DNA of 64,000 nucleotides from Paracoccus methylarcula (GTDB lineage Bacteria; Pseudomonadota; Alphaproteobacteria; Rhodobacterales; Rhodobacteraceae), in NCBI RefSeq assembly GCF_003007735.2, contig NZ_PXNQ02000003.1, positions 349,600 through 413,599 on the forward strand, given 5' to 3'. Each line of letters starts with the position of its first letter. The first letter of the stretch is position 1. This document shows, piece after piece, positions 53,311 to 62,551 of the stretch. Below the pieces are notes generated by a model that saw nothing but the letters and a program-made list of their open reading frames with translations, was not told where the DNA came from and searched no databases. The position numbers and the translations under genes are program-made.

Positions 53311-53730
53311 TCAGGGCCCCGCCACAATCTGGGCCGAGAGGCGGAAGGTTGCCTCGGCGGTCATCTTGTCATCGACCGGCGCGCTGCGAGCATAGCCTTT
53401 CAGGAAGGCCCAATATTGCTCGGGAGCGGACCCTTCTCCGGGCGTGATCTCGAGAATGATCTCCTCGCCCGTCGACTTGATGTCGAGCAGCAGGACATCG
53501 GTCACCGAGCCGGGGATGTAGTTCATCGGCACCGTGACCTCGCCGCCATCGATCAGCCCGGCGATGAACTGCCGCCGCCGGCCGGGAGATTTCATATGGG
53601 TGATATCGACCTCGTCGACCTGCTCGTCAGGCAGGGTGATATCGCCCACCAGTTCGATTTCCGTCCAGGTCGGGGTGGCGCCTTGGCCGATGCGTACGGT
53701 CGAGCCGTAGCCGATCATTCCATCAGGCAT
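53311..53730 (-). CDS. Major tail tube protein
   Basis: 139 residues. Layout of a siphovirus tube protein: MIGYGSTVRIG, then ELVGDITLPDEQVDEVDITHMKS, IAGLIDGGEVTVPMNYIPGS, and a C-terminal strand SAPVDDKMTAEATFRLSAQIV. It polymerises around the tape measure. It precedes the chaperone gene and follows a roughly 100-base gap after the terminator-like gene, the usual lambda order. Confidence 0.85.
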   Translation of the reverse strand: MPDGMIGYGSTVRIGQGATPTWTEIELVGDITLPDEQVDEVDITHMKSPGRRRQFIAGLIDGGEVTVPMNYIPGSVTDVLLLDIKSTGEEIILEITPGEGSAPEQYWAFLKGYARSAPVDDKMTAEATFRLSAQIVAGP

Positions 53731-53827
53731 GGTTTCGTTCTCCTCTATGCGGGATGTTTCAGGAAAGGCTGACGGAAGTGAATTTTGATCTCCAAAATTC
53801 GCGCCGCATCAGCGTAAAATAAAAAGT

Positions 53828-54247
53828 CTACAGACTGGCAACCGGCCGCCAGGATTGCAGCCGGAAGCCCATGACCAGCGTACCGACGAAGGCATAGCCC
53901 TGGCTGTTGGTGACGATGCTGGTCTCTTCGAGCACGCAGCGCAGATCCGGCCTGCGCAGGGCCGCGATGATGATCGCCTCGATAAGCGCGCTGTCCTCGT
54001 CGAGCATGTCCTCGATCTCGTCGCCGCCCGCGCGGCGCAGCGCGACCTGCATCAGCGTGCGCCGCGTGGTGGTTTTCTGCGTATCGGCCTCGCAGGGCTC
54101 CTGCGGGGTCAGCACGCCCAGCACCGGCAGCGTGGCGTCATCCACGCTGCCGGGCCAGATCTTGAAGATGGTGACATCGGCGAAGCGCGGATGCGCCGCC
54201 AGCGCCGCCCGGGCCGTCGCGCGATATTCAGAGCGGTAATGGCTCAT
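53828..54247 (-). CDS. Tail terminator or minor tail protein (gpU-like position)
   Basis: 139 residues, ATGA overlap with the connector gene. The protein starts SHYRSEYRATARAALAAHPRFADVTIFKIW, with a helix and beta sheet as in tail terminators of the lambda gpU fold, and contains TTTRRTLMQVALRRAGGDEIEDMLDE. It would cap the tail before joining to the head. Identification is by position and general pattern. Confidence 0.65.
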   Translation of the reverse strand: MSHYRSEYRATARAALAAHPRFADVTIFKIWPGSVDDATLPVLGVLTPQEPCEADTQKTTTRRTLMQVALRRAGGDEIEDMLDEDSALIEAIIIAALRRPDLRCVLEETSIVTNSQGYAFVGTLVMGFRLQSWRPVASL

Positions 54248-54579
54248 GGCGCGGCTTCCAGATCGAAATGCAACTCGCAGATGACATGCGCGTCCAGGCT
54301 GGGCGAGCCGTTGCTGTGCACGGTCCGGACCCGGAACCGCCGGCTATCCGGGACGGTGATATGATCGCCGCGCTTGAGTTCCGGGACGAGATCCCGGCGC
54401 ACCCGCCATGTCGGCGCCTCGATCAGCACCTCGTTGCCATCGGCGCCGGGGATCTCGATCGGCGACTCGCGGAAGATCGACTGGATATCCCGCGAGATGC
54501 CATCCTGGGGCAGATAGGTGACCGGGTCACCGAAGACATCGGCAAGGATCCCGGTCATGCCGTCAAAGGCGGAGGTCAT
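54244..54579 (-). CDS. Head-tail connector (gpFII-like)
   Basis: 111 residues, overlapping the cement gene by one base (TGATG) and the next by ATGA. A small beta barrel: DVFGDPVTYLPQDG, PTWRVRRDLVPELKRGDHITVPDSRRFRVR, and a terminal HVICELHFDLE strand match lambda gpFII-type head-tail attachment proteins. It joins the filled head to the tail. Confidence 0.75.
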   Translation of the reverse strand: MTSAFDGMTGILADVFGDPVTYLPQDGISRDIQSIFRESPIEIPGADGNEVLIEAPTWRVRRDLVPELKRGDHITVPDSRRFRVRTVHSNGSPSLDAHVICELHFDLEAAP

Positions 54580-54923
54580 CAGGCTGCGGCAAGTCGGATC
54601 GTGCCGTCGAGCAACACGACGCCAATGGCAGAGGGATTTGCCGCATCTTCCACGGCGGCCCCGACAAGCTGATTGCCCGTTGCAACGGAAGTCAAGCTCT
54701 TCGCGGTATCATCCCAGTAAACGGGATCGCCGGCAGACCAGGCCTCAGCCGAGACCTTTGGCAGATTGAACACGCCACGGCGGACCAATACGACGGCGTC
54801 TCCGACCGCAGCATCGCCCTGCGCCACGCCAAAGATCGACCCGACCAGCACGCCATCGCCCGAGGTAACAGCGGCCGCCATCGTCAGGGTGAGGTTCTCA
54901 CCCGGTTGAATGTAATTCTTCAT
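54579..54923 (-). CDS. Capsid cement protein (DUF2190)
   Basis: 114 residues. It begins NYIQPGENLTLTMAAAVTSGDGVLVGSIFGVA, the DUF2190 signature, followed by GDAVVLVRRGVFNLPKVSAEAWSAGDPVYWDDT. Such proteins sit on the outside of the capsid and stabilise it, as lambda gpD does. It lies between the capsid and connector genes, in the expected place. Confidence 0.85.
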   Translation of the reverse strand: MKNYIQPGENLTLTMAAAVTSGDGVLVGSIFGVAQGDAAVGDAVVLVRRGVFNLPKVSAEAWSAGDPVYWDDTAKSLTSVATGNQLVGAAVEDAANPSAIGVVLLDGTIRLAAA

Positions 54924-55000
54924 CTCGCTTCCTCATCAGAAAAGGGTGAACGACGAAGGGCGACTGACGCCGCCCTGTCGTCAGTGATATTGGATGCCGT

Positions 55001-57196
55001 TTACTGGCCCGGATTCTTGTAGGTGCCGCGGAACTCGACCGCAGCGGCGCCGAAGATATGGCGGGCATTCATGACCACCGCGTCCGGGTTCATGCCCTCG
55101 ATGGTCTGGACCGTGGGCGCATTGTAGCCTTCGAGATAGGCGTGCGCGATCGGCGGCAGATCGCTGGAGACCAGGTACCAGGCGGTATCGGAGCCCCCGG
55201 CCGCCGCGCCGAGATTGGCCACCACGCTCGGCTGCAGCGAGGATTTATACGGGTTCACATCGCCATCCTTGTTGGGCGTGACCGTGGTGGCGAATTGCAG
55301 CGCCACCAGTTCCAGTGCCGGCGGCACGATCAGCCGATCGGGTTCGACCTGCATGAAATCGTCCTTGTCGGTCGATCCGAAGACCCGCTGTTCCCACATC
55401 GACTTGCGGGCCTTGGCGACATTGGCCGGGTTGATGACGCCAGCCGTGCCGAGATTGTTGTGATCGGCATGGAACAGCGCCTTGCCGTCCGATTTGAGCT
55501 TGGCATTGTTGCGGATCAGCGACCAGACCATGGCGCTTTCCATGGTGCGCGCGGCCATGGCGAACTCGGTCGGGATGCGCTGGAAGGCGCCCATGTCGTC
55601 ATTCACCACCGCCTCGAAGGTCAGCTTGATGGTGCGCCCCCGGCGCTCGACCTTCAGGCCCTCGGCCTCGTCGGCCAGGGTGGCGGATTGATATTCGCCG
55701 TTTTCCTTGACCGGCTTCAGCGAGAAATCCCCGCCGAAGCGGACCGAATGCAATTCCCGGAAATCCGTGGCCGTCAGCGGCGTGCCGGTGACCATCTGCC
55801 AGGAGGCGTTGCGGCGCTGATAGGCCGCGAGCAGGGATCGGTTCATCACCTCGGTGGTGACATAGGCAAAATCGCTGATCCCGTGCGCGCCGCCCATCAT
55901 GGTGGTGGCACGCATGCCGCGCCGGATGGTCTCGGCATCGTTATAACCCCGGCCGGGCCCCGCGAGCTCCATGGCGAGATGGCGCAGGCGCATGCCCCGG
56001 AATTGTTCCGCAGGTCCCTCGGCCTGCCCCATCAGGGCTCCGATCATCCCCTCCATCCGGGTCTCGGATTCATCGCGGGTGATCACGCTGCGTGGATTGG
56101 CGGAACGGCCCGGGGCTTCCGAGGCGGCCAGCATGGTCAGGACCTGCGCACTGGCGGCGTCAGCACTGACGCCCGTGTCGATCAGTTCATCGACCTGCGC
56201 CTGCATCAACCGGCCCGAGGTCACGAAACTGGCCGTCATCTCGCGGATGCCGCGCACGCGGCTCCGCTCGCCCGCCAGGATATCCTCGGCCGAGGGCGCC
56301 TGCAGGCGCGTGGGCTCCGCCGGTTGCGGCGCGGGCGCCGGGGCCGGAGTTCCGGCCGGGGCCTGCATCGTGGCGGTACCCGCGGGCGGCGTGCCACTCG
56401 TTGCCGGATCGGCGGCCGGGGGATTGGCCGGTGTCCCGGCGGTCTTCGCTTTGTCAGCCATGATGGCCTCCTTCTGGTTGTCTTGCTCTCTGGTGGTGGA
56501 TGGGCGATCGCGCTGGCTGCCGCGGTCACCGGATCGATGATCGGCCATGCGCATCAGCAGGCGTTCGCGGCCGCGCATATACAGCTCCTGCGCCTGGTCC
56601 TTCGTGCGGACCTCGGTCAGCATCGTGGTCTGGGGCGCCGCGGCCTCGCCCTCGTCCAGGACCCTGTCGGCGAAGCCCGTATCGATGGCGGGTTGCGGGC
56701 CCAGCCAGGTCTCGGCCCTCATGATCGCCCGGGCCTTGTCCGGGCTGATGCCCGCGGCCGCCGCATAGACCGAGGCATAGGTGCTGGAGACGACGCCCAG
56801 CATCTCGGCATGGCGCCTGGCCTCATCCTCGGTCCCGAAAAACGCCCCCGACGGATCATGGATCATCAGATGGGAGCCGGCCGACATCAGGCGCTCATCG
56901 CCGGCCATGAAGATCAGCGAGGCCGCCGAAGCGGCCAGCCCCTCGACGATGATGCGGCAGCCGCCGGGGTGACCGGCCAGGATGGTCCGGATCTGCTCGC
57001 CGGCATCGGCATGACCGCCCGGGGAATTGATCCGCACGGTCACGCGGCCCTCGCCGAGCTCGGCAAGCGCCCGGCGCACCATGGCGGGGCAGAAATAGAT
57101 ATCCTCCTGCCACATCCAGCCCGCCCAGGAATCGTCGATGACATCCCCGCTGAGGATCAGTTCACCGTTGAAGATCAGATCACTGCCCGAGTTCAT
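55001..57196 (-). CDS. ClpP-like prohead protease fused to the major capsid protein
   Basis: 731 residues from ATG 57196, which lies 17 bases inside the portal gene. Residues about 1-210 form a ClpP-type serine protease: VRINSPGGHADAG, the nucleophile Ser in GLAASAASLIFMAGD, and His in SHLMIHDPSGAFFG. A Pro/Ala/Thr-rich linker (about 247-300) and a delta-like helical part (about 305-370) precede the capsid domain (about 385-731, HGISDFAYVTTEVMNRSLLAAYQ ... FGGDFSLKPVKENGEYQ). Protease and capsid are separate in lambda (C and E). An internal start with AGGAGG at 56461 would give the capsid part alone. Confidence 0.88.
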   Translation of the reverse strand: MNSGSDLIFNGELILSGDVIDDSWAGWMWQEDIYFCPAMVRRALAELGEGRVTVRINSPGGHADAGEQIRTILAGHPGGCRIIVEGLAASAASLIFMAGDERLMSAGSHLMIHDPSGAFFGTEDEARRHAEMLGVVSSTYASVYAAAAGISPDKARAIMRAETWLGPQPAIDTGFADRVLDEGEAAAPQTTMLTEVRTKDQAQELYMRGRERLLMRMADHRSGDRGSQRDRPSTTREQDNQKEAIMADKAKTAGTPANPPAADPATSGTPPAGTATMQAPAGTPAPAPAPQPAEPTRLQAPSAEDILAGERSRVRGIREMTASFVTSGRLMQAQVDELIDTGVSADAASAQVLTMLAASEAPGRSANPRSVITRDESETRMEGMIGALMGQAEGPAEQFRGMRLRHLAMELAGPGRGYNDAETIRRGMRATTMMGGAHGISDFAYVTTEVMNRSLLAAYQRRNASWQMVTGTPLTATDFRELHSVRFGGDFSLKPVKENGEYQSATLADEAEGLKVERRGRTIKLTFEAVVNDDMGAFQRIPTEFAMAARTMESAMVWSLIRNNAKLKSDGKALFHADHNNLGTAGVINPANVAKARKSMWEQRVFGSTDKDDFMQVEPDRLIVPPALELVALQFATTVTPNKDGDVNPYKSSLQPSVVANLGAAAGGSDTAWYLVSSDLPPIAHAYLEGYNAPTVQTIEGMNPDAVVMNARHIFGAAAVEFRGTYKNPGQ
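56461..56472 (-). promoter_or_regulatory. Internal ribosome-binding site and start within the protease-capsid gene
   Basis: AGGAGG is five bases before an in-frame ATG at 56461 (MADKAKTAGTP), the strongest Shine-Dalgarno match in the late operon. Translation from here gives a 486-residue product (55001-56461) with the scaffold-like and capsid parts but no protease, comparable in principle to lambda Nu3 starting inside C. Confidence 0.8.
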
Positions 57197-58658
57197 GCGC
57201 GTTTTCCTTTTCTGCTGCGGGGATCTCTGCGATCGGCGTCGCAGGTTCCGGTCTGATGGGGGCAGCCAAGGGCAGCCCGGCCGCCTTGTCGGCCTCGAGG
57301 TCCTGCCGGCGTTCCTCGCGGATACGTTCGGGATCGCGGCCGAGTTCACGCTGCACGCCCTGGCGGCTGTTCAGCCCGGTCTCGACCTCCTCGGCCATGG
57401 CGCGGATTTCCTTGGTCGGATCGACAAGGATGCGCCGCGGCGGCGTCCAGTCCAGAGTGAAGTCCAGCCTGCCAAGATTGGCCACACGCAGCCCCTCGCG
57501 GAACCAGCGTTCCATGCCGGCACCGAACTGGGCGATCATCAACCCGCGCTGCCACATGCGCACCAGCCGGTCCATCTCGTTGCGGCCCAAGCGCCCCGAG
57601 GAGAAGTTCACCTTCTCCAGGTCGACGGCGAGCGATTCATAGGTGACGCCGATCCCGGCCGCGATGGCCCGCAGCCCCTGTTTCATGAACTCCGAATAGC
57701 CCTCGACCCTGGGCGGATCGACCACCACGGCATCGGCATCGGGGGGCAGCTCGACCACCGCGCCGGGGGACAGCTCGTCGAGCCCGGCTCCCGGCTTGGC
57801 GGGGCGCTGCGCGCCCGGCGCCCATTTGACCAGGATCGCCAACAGGGCCGAGATGCGCTGCTTGAGGATCTGTGCCTCCTGGTAATCCGACAGTTCGCCA
57901 AGCGTCATCATCACCGGCGCCAGCCAGGGCACCCCGCGCAGCTGGCCGGGCCGGTCGAAGCGGCGCAGATGGATCACATCGGACCAATGCACCCGTGTTG
58001 AGGCCAAGGCCTTGCGGCTGCGCACCGCGCCCGGATGCTCGTTATAGATATGATAGGCCTCGATCGCGCCGGTCGGCCCGTATTCGACGCCCTCGATGAC
58101 CAGGTTGTCGCCCCAGCTCTGCCGCGTGACATCGAGGCAATCCACCTCGACCAGCTCGACCTGGTAGGGGAGCGTGAGACCGGCGCCGAAAGGCCCGTTG
58201 CGCCAGCGCCGCCGCAGCAGCACCTCGCCATCGGAAAACACCGCCGACATGCAAATCTGCTGCATCTCGAAGAGATCGTATTCGCCGATCGCATCGATAT
58301 CACTGCTCAGCAGGTGCCGTTTGATCAGCGCCTCGATCTTCTCCTTGCCGGCAGCATCCGTGCTGCGCACCGAGGGCATGATCCCCTCGCCGACCACGTT
58401 GGAGACCACCACGTCGCGGGCCCGCGCCGCATAGGCGCGGTTGCGGATCATGTCGCGGCTGAGATGGCGCAGCCGGGCGCGCGAGCCATAGGCCGCGGCA
58501 TCGGCCGCCGTCGCGGGCGCCTTCCAGCCATAGCTTCGCCGGCCCCAGGAGGCGGCGTCATAGTTCATCACCACCGCAGCCTGGGCGCGGGCCGTGGCCC
58601 GTTTGAGCCCGGCGGCGGGTGAGACCATGGCGATGGCGCGATCGAGCAGGTTCATCAC
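57180..58658 (-). CDS. Phage portal protein (lambda gpB type)
   Basis: 492 residues, ATGA overlap with the gpW-like gene. It has the lambda portal family layout: an N-terminal segment with YDAASWGRRSYGWKAPATAADAA, LRHLSRDMIRNRAYAARARDVVVSNVVG, a wing and stem, then YESLAVDLEKVNFSSGRLGRNEMDRLV and a C-terminal region with GREPERIREERRQD-like sequence. It forms the dodecameric DNA channel at the capsid vertex. The protease-capsid gene starts inside its 3' end. Confidence 0.93.
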   Translation of the reverse strand: MMNLLDRAIAMVSPAAGLKRATARAQAAVVMNYDAASWGRRSYGWKAPATAADAAAYGSRARLRHLSRDMIRNRAYAARARDVVVSNVVGEGIMPSVRSTDAAGKEKIEALIKRHLLSSDIDAIGEYDLFEMQQICMSAVFSDGEVLLRRRWRNGPFGAGLTLPYQVELVEVDCLDVTRQSWGDNLVIEGVEYGPTGAIEAYHIYNEHPGAVRSRKALASTRVHWSDVIHLRRFDRPGQLRGVPWLAPVMMTLGELSDYQEAQILKQRISALLAILVKWAPGAQRPAKPGAGLDELSPGAVVELPPDADAVVVDPPRVEGYSEFMKQGLRAIAAGIGVTYESLAVDLEKVNFSSGRLGRNEMDRLVRMWQRGLMIAQFGAGMERWFREGLRVANLGRLDFTLDWTPPRRILVDPTKEIRAMAEEVETGLNSRQGVQRELGRDPERIREERRQDLEADKAAGLPLAAPIRPEPATPIAEIPAAEKENAHELGQ

Positions 58659-58855
58659 AGACCCCGCGTCGTCAGCGGATAGCTGATCCGGGCCCGGTTC
58701 TCAGTGCCGGAAATCTCCGCCTTCATATAGGCGATGATCTCCTTCAACTCGGCCACGGATCGGAAGCTGAGCTTCTCTCCCGCCACCTCGGCGCTGGTCA
58801 CGCCCTTGGCGAACAGGGATTGAACCCGGGCCACATCGGCTTGCGTAAACGCCAT
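58655..58855 (-). CDS. Head completion protein gpW-like
   Basis: 66 residues, close to lambda gpW (68). The pattern AFTQADVARVQSLFAKGVTSAEVAGEKLSFRSVAELKEIIAYM matches gpW: an N-terminal helix, a beta hairpin, then helix 2. It shares one base with the terminase stop (TGATG) and overlaps portal by ATGA. It joins the portal to later connectors after DNA packaging. Confidence 0.85.
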   Translation of the reverse strand: MAFTQADVARVQSLFAKGVTSAEVAGEKLSFRSVAELKEIIAYMKAEISGTENRARISYPLTTRGL

Positions 58856-61023
58856 CAGCGCCTCCTGAGATAATTGATCTGGCGCGGCAGATCGGCCTGC
58901 GCCGGTTCATCCGTGTCGCGCGCCTCCTCGACCTGGTCGAGCGGCACCAGGTGCGGATTGAGATTGCCGGCCACGCACCAGGCGGGCGGGGCCTCCCAGT
59001 TCACCCGGTTGAGACCGAGATGCTCGGACAGTGCCAAGGCCTGCACCGAATGATCGAGGCTTTCATTGCGTTGGACGCCCTTTCTGAGTTCCCAGCCCTT
59101 GTCGGTCCGCTGCTCGGCGAGATGCTCGGCAATATGCTCGGCCTCCATCCAACCGGGGATATGCTGGGCCCCGATCGGGGTATCGAGGCGGCCAAGCGCG
59201 GCGGCGACGGAATCCTTGAGCCGATCGACGGCCATGTTCAGCAGCTTGATGCCGCGCGCCTTCTTGCCGCCCGAGGCCCGTTCCGGGGCTTCATGCCAGA
59301 CGCGATCGCGCTGGTTGAAGCCCGGCCGGCCGATCGACAGGAAGAAGCGATGGCCCATGCCCTTGCGAGCCTGCTTGCGCCAGAACTTCTCGGCATTGTC
59401 CGACCAGCCCTTCGGCCCGTTGAAATCGATCACGACAGCGACCGGCCTCAAGCCCCAGCTCTCGCCCTCGACCGGGTAGATACGTTCTGCCAACTCGGCC
59501 AGCACTGCCGCATCCTCGGCGTAACGGCCGGGATCGATGGCGCGATACTTGCCGTCATCACCCTTGGCGCTCGGTGCATCATCGGGCGGCTGATGGATTG
59601 CGAAGCGCTCGAGCGCAACCCGCTCACCCTCGGCGCCCCAGGCCATCACCATGACCTCGAAGCGATTGCCCTGCACATCAACCATCACAGTGACGAAGCG
59701 GGCCCAGCCCGGGGCAATGCCTTTCGGGATCGGCAGGGCGTGATCGCGCAGGGTCTCGGCGGTGAGCGCGTCCTCGCCCTCCTCCCTGGGGCGGCGATAG
59801 GGGATGCCGATCTCGGTATAATGCACCCCCTTCAGATCGAGATCGTCGCCGGAGATCTCCAGGCTGCGCCGGGCGGTCTCGTAGCGCTCGACCAATCCGG
59901 ACCAGGACGCGAAGGCGGCCGCCGCGCCATTCAGGGCATAGCTGGCGAAGGGCACGTTGCGGATTGCCGCGTCATCGATCCGGACCAGGTCGCGCCGGCC
60001 GGTGGCCTCATCGACATGACGGCCCTCATGAAGCCAGCCGCCATGATGCACCAGGGCGCGGCGGTTCAGCTCCGCCTTGTGCCGATGCGGCAGCACCGAG
60101 CCGCAATGCGGACAGACCATCGCCGCCATGTCGCCGGCCTCGCCCGGATCGAGATCGGGATTGTAATCCAGCCGGTCGAAGCGCGGCTCGAAGAGCCCGG
60201 CGCAATCCGGGCATTCCCAATACCAGCGCCCCCGCGTGCCCTCGTTATAGAGATTGACGATCCCGCCGGTGGTGGCGGGCAGCAGATGCGGCTCCAGCGG
60301 GCTGGCCTCGCGGGCGGTCTCCTCGTCGACCGGGAAAGCCGGGGTGCTTTCCACGAAGACGCAGCCCCGGCTCAGGAAGGTCCGGATCCGCTGCAGCGCC
60401 ATGCCGAAGGGCGAGGCTTCGGGCGCATCCTTCGGCCCCAGCCTTTGCGGCATGTGATCGTAATCGGTCAGCAGCACCAGGCGCTGCGAGCGCGAGGAGA
60501 GCTGGTTGGGCACCGGGTAGCCGATCGCCAGCCGCATGCCCTTGAAGCGCTTGCGGCTGAAAGTGCTGTCCTCGCGCGCACGGCCGAGCCGTTCATGCAG
60601 CGCCGGGCTGTTCGTGATCGCCGGATCGAGCTTTTCCTCGACCCAGGCATCGGCATCGGTCTTGGTCATATGGATCAGCTGCACCGGGCCCGGCGCACAG
60701 GTGACCGCATGGGCGGCGACCGAGAGCAGCATCTGGCTCTTGCCGCTTTGCGACGGGCCGGTGAAGATCACCGCCTTGAAGCGGCGCGACTGCGAGATAT
60801 CCTGCGGCTCGACCGTATAGGGCGCGACGCCGCGATCATAGGCGCTCCAGCGCCCGGCGACCGGCACACGCAGGAAGCGTTCGCCCGCATCGGTGACGGT
60901 GATCCGGCTCGGCGGATCGAGCAGCGGCAGCGCATCGGCCACCAGTTCCTCGGGCGTCACGAAGGGCGGCAAGGGCGGGATCCGGCTCAGCTGGCCGAGG
61001 CCCCGGTCGAGCATATCGACCAT
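58855..61023 (-). CDS. Terminase large subunit (gpA type)
   Basis: 722 residues, the length of the lambda GpA/Pfam terminase_GpA family (about 640-720). The ATPase domain has Walker A GPSQSGKS (about 90-97) and a Walker B region near LVLLTDYDHMP. A zinc-finger-like part carries CPDCAGLF ... CPHCGSVL. The nuclease domain (about 430-660) includes VMVDVQGNRFEV and VVIDFNGPKGWSD. Cleavage at cos and packaging are expected, so this is probably a cos-type phage. The N-terminal overlap with the small subunit gene is one base. Confidence 0.95.
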   Translation of the reverse strand: MVDMLDRGLGQLSRIPPLPPFVTPEELVADALPLLDPPSRITVTDAGERFLRVPVAGRWSAYDRGVAPYTVEPQDISQSRRFKAVIFTGPSQSGKSQMLLSVAAHAVTCAPGPVQLIHMTKTDADAWVEEKLDPAITNSPALHERLGRAREDSTFSRKRFKGMRLAIGYPVPNQLSSRSQRLVLLTDYDHMPQRLGPKDAPEASPFGMALQRIRTFLSRGCVFVESTPAFPVDEETAREASPLEPHLLPATTGGIVNLYNEGTRGRWYWECPDCAGLFEPRFDRLDYNPDLDPGEAGDMAAMVCPHCGSVLPHRHKAELNRRALVHHGGWLHEGRHVDEATGRRDLVRIDDAAIRNVPFASYALNGAAAAFASWSGLVERYETARRSLEISGDDLDLKGVHYTEIGIPYRRPREEGEDALTAETLRDHALPIPKGIAPGWARFVTVMVDVQGNRFEVMVMAWGAEGERVALERFAIHQPPDDAPSAKGDDGKYRAIDPGRYAEDAAVLAELAERIYPVEGESWGLRPVAVVIDFNGPKGWSDNAEKFWRKQARKGMGHRFFLSIGRPGFNQRDRVWHEAPERASGGKKARGIKLLNMAVDRLKDSVAAALGRLDTPIGAQHIPGWMEAEHIAEHLAEQRTDKGWELRKGVQRNESLDHSVQALALSEHLGLNRVNWEAPPAWCVAGNLNPHLVPLDQVEEARDTDEPAQADLPRQINYLRRR

Positions 61024-61691
61024 CAGCCGAGATCCAGCTCCGGCGGCGGACCGGACATCGGCACCACCGCGCCGCCCTGGCTCACCCGGCCCTCGACCTG
61101 GCGCCGGACCTCGAGGCGCAGCTCGTCACAATAGCTCTGCAGCTGCGCCACCTGCGGGGCGGACAGCCCGAAGTTCATCTCCGCGAAATCCGGCAGGTTG
61201 TCCATCGCCGCGCCGAAGGTCACGATCATGTCCTCGATCAGCGCCCGCATGCGATCGGCGCGCAGCAGATCGCCGCGTTGTTCGGCCACCCGGTTGCGGT
61301 GATATTCCGCCTCGGACCATTTGCGCAGATCGTCAGCGGTCAGAGCCGCTTCATCCTCGGCCTGGTCATCGTCCAGGTTGCGGAAGGCCAGAGCCGCCTG
61401 CGCCGCCAGTTGGTCCCCTCGCTGCTTGGCCGCCCGGGCGCGATCGTCACGGGCCTGCCGCCAGGCCCAGCAATGGGCGAGCCGGAACTCGTAGGCGACG
61501 CCGTTCTGGCCGGAGGACAGGGCCGGCATGCCCTTGGCGATCCAATCCGTGATGGTGTTCGCAGACACGCCGAAGGCGGTGGCGAGCTGCGCCCGGGTCA
61601 GCGGTGAGCCGTCATCCGTCACGCCATCCGGCAACGGGTAACGCGCGACGTCGAGCACGCTCCCGTCGGCAAGGGTGATGGTCTGTGACAT
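61023..61691 (-). CDS. Terminase small subunit (Nu1/DUF1441 type)
   Basis: 222 residues from ATG 61691; the longer frame begins with unrelated hydrophobic codons. An N-terminal helix-turn-helix TRAQLATAFGVSANTITDWIAKGMPALSSG is of the Nu1/DUF1441 type that recognises packaging sites, followed by the helical dimer part with WSEAEYHRNRVAEQRGDLLRADRMRALIEDMI. It binds cos and recruits the large subunit. Confidence 0.9.
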   Translation of the reverse strand: MSQTITLADGSVLDVARYPLPDGVTDDGSPLTRAQLATAFGVSANTITDWIAKGMPALSSGQNGVAYEFRLAHCWAWRQARDDRARAAKQRGDQLAAQAALAFRNLDDDQAEDEAALTADDLRKWSEAEYHRNRVAEQRGDLLRADRMRALIEDMIVTFGAAMDNLPDFAEMNFGLSAPQVAQLQSYCDELRLEVRRQVEGRVSQGGAVVPMSGPPPELDLG

Positions 61692-61815
61692 GGGTTTCCT
61701 CAAGAAGAACAACAACAAGGACAACAACAACCCCGCGCCGGAATTGCTGGCCCAAATGCGATGCGGTGCGAATTACCCCCGTGTGGATCATGGCCGGGAA
61801 GGACCCGCGCCGGTC

Positions 61816-62529
61816 TCAGCCTCGACTGGCCGACCGCTCGATCATCTTCGCGATGGTGCGCTGCAGATGCACCGGCAACCGGCGGGCCGAGACCTCCTCG
61901 GCCCCGTCGAAGAAGCCGAGCCGCTCGCGATATTCCGGCACGGCCGTGGTGAAATGCAGCAGTTTCCGGATCGAGCCATCCGGATTGCGTTTCCAGATGC
62001 CCGGTGACAGGCGCGAGCTTGCGGCAGGCACGAAATAACCGGCGCGGCGGCGTTTGCGGGTGCCGCCTGTTGCGGCGACGGCCTGTTCCTGTCTCGAAGT
62101 GGCGGCCAGCGCCTGGTTGCGCTCACCAGGAGACCAGTTGCCATAGGCATTGAGCTTGGCCCCGGCCGCCGGAACCGCCGCGCTGATCCGGCCATCATGC
62201 CCCAAGCGCGATGATAGCAGGGCCTCCAGCCCGGTCTGGCCGCGCGGCCCGCCGAATTCCTCCACCTTCAGGTAATGGCGTCGCCCGACCGAGGGCCGTT
62301 CCAACACCTTCGCTTCCAGCTGCGACGGCTTGGCCCGCCAGACCATGAAGGCATTCCTCGTGAACCGCGTCGGGCGGTCAAACACCTGGTCCATCCGCCC
62401 CTGCACATGCGCAAGCACGTCATCCGCCGTGTCGTTCAGCGCCCAGACCGCCGCCATCTTCGCATCGCGATCCGCAAGGCGGCGCAGGTTCGCCTGCAAC
62501 GCGCGATCATCGAGGGAGAGTGTGGGCAT
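61816..62529 (-). CDS. Unknown phage protein, possibly gpZ-like, at the head of the late operon
   Basis: 237 residues from ATG 62529, with GGAG 6 bases upstream; ATG 62535 is too close to it. Opening LSLDDRALQANLRRLADRDAKMAAVWALNDTADDVLAHVQ resembles the N-terminal pattern of lambda gpZ-type proteins (an Ala-rich helix with ALN-TA), followed by basic segments (GGTRKRRRAGYFVP) and KLLHFTTAVPEYRERLGFFDG. Lambda gpZ is placed between connector and tail genes, whereas this gene lies before terminase. The function is therefore open. Confidence 0.5.
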   Translation of the reverse strand: MPTLSLDDRALQANLRRLADRDAKMAAVWALNDTADDVLAHVQGRMDQVFDRPTRFTRNAFMVWRAKPSQLEAKVLERPSVGRRHYLKVEEFGGPRGQTGLEALLSSRLGHDGRISAAVPAAGAKLNAYGNWSPGERNQALAATSRQEQAVAATGGTRKRRRAGYFVPAASSRLSPGIWKRNPDGSIRKLLHFTTAVPEYRERLGFFDGAEEVSARRLPVHLQRTIAKMIERSASRG

Positions 62530-62551
62530 GGGCATCTCCTGAAACAAAGAG

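Noticed and set aside
55058..57256. 732-codon plus-strand frame opposite the protease-capsid gene
   Set aside because: Antisense shadow; the minus-strand product has clear protease and capsid motifs.
58951..61134. 727-codon plus-strand frame opposite the terminase
   Set aside because: Antisense shadow of the terminase genes with no supporting features.
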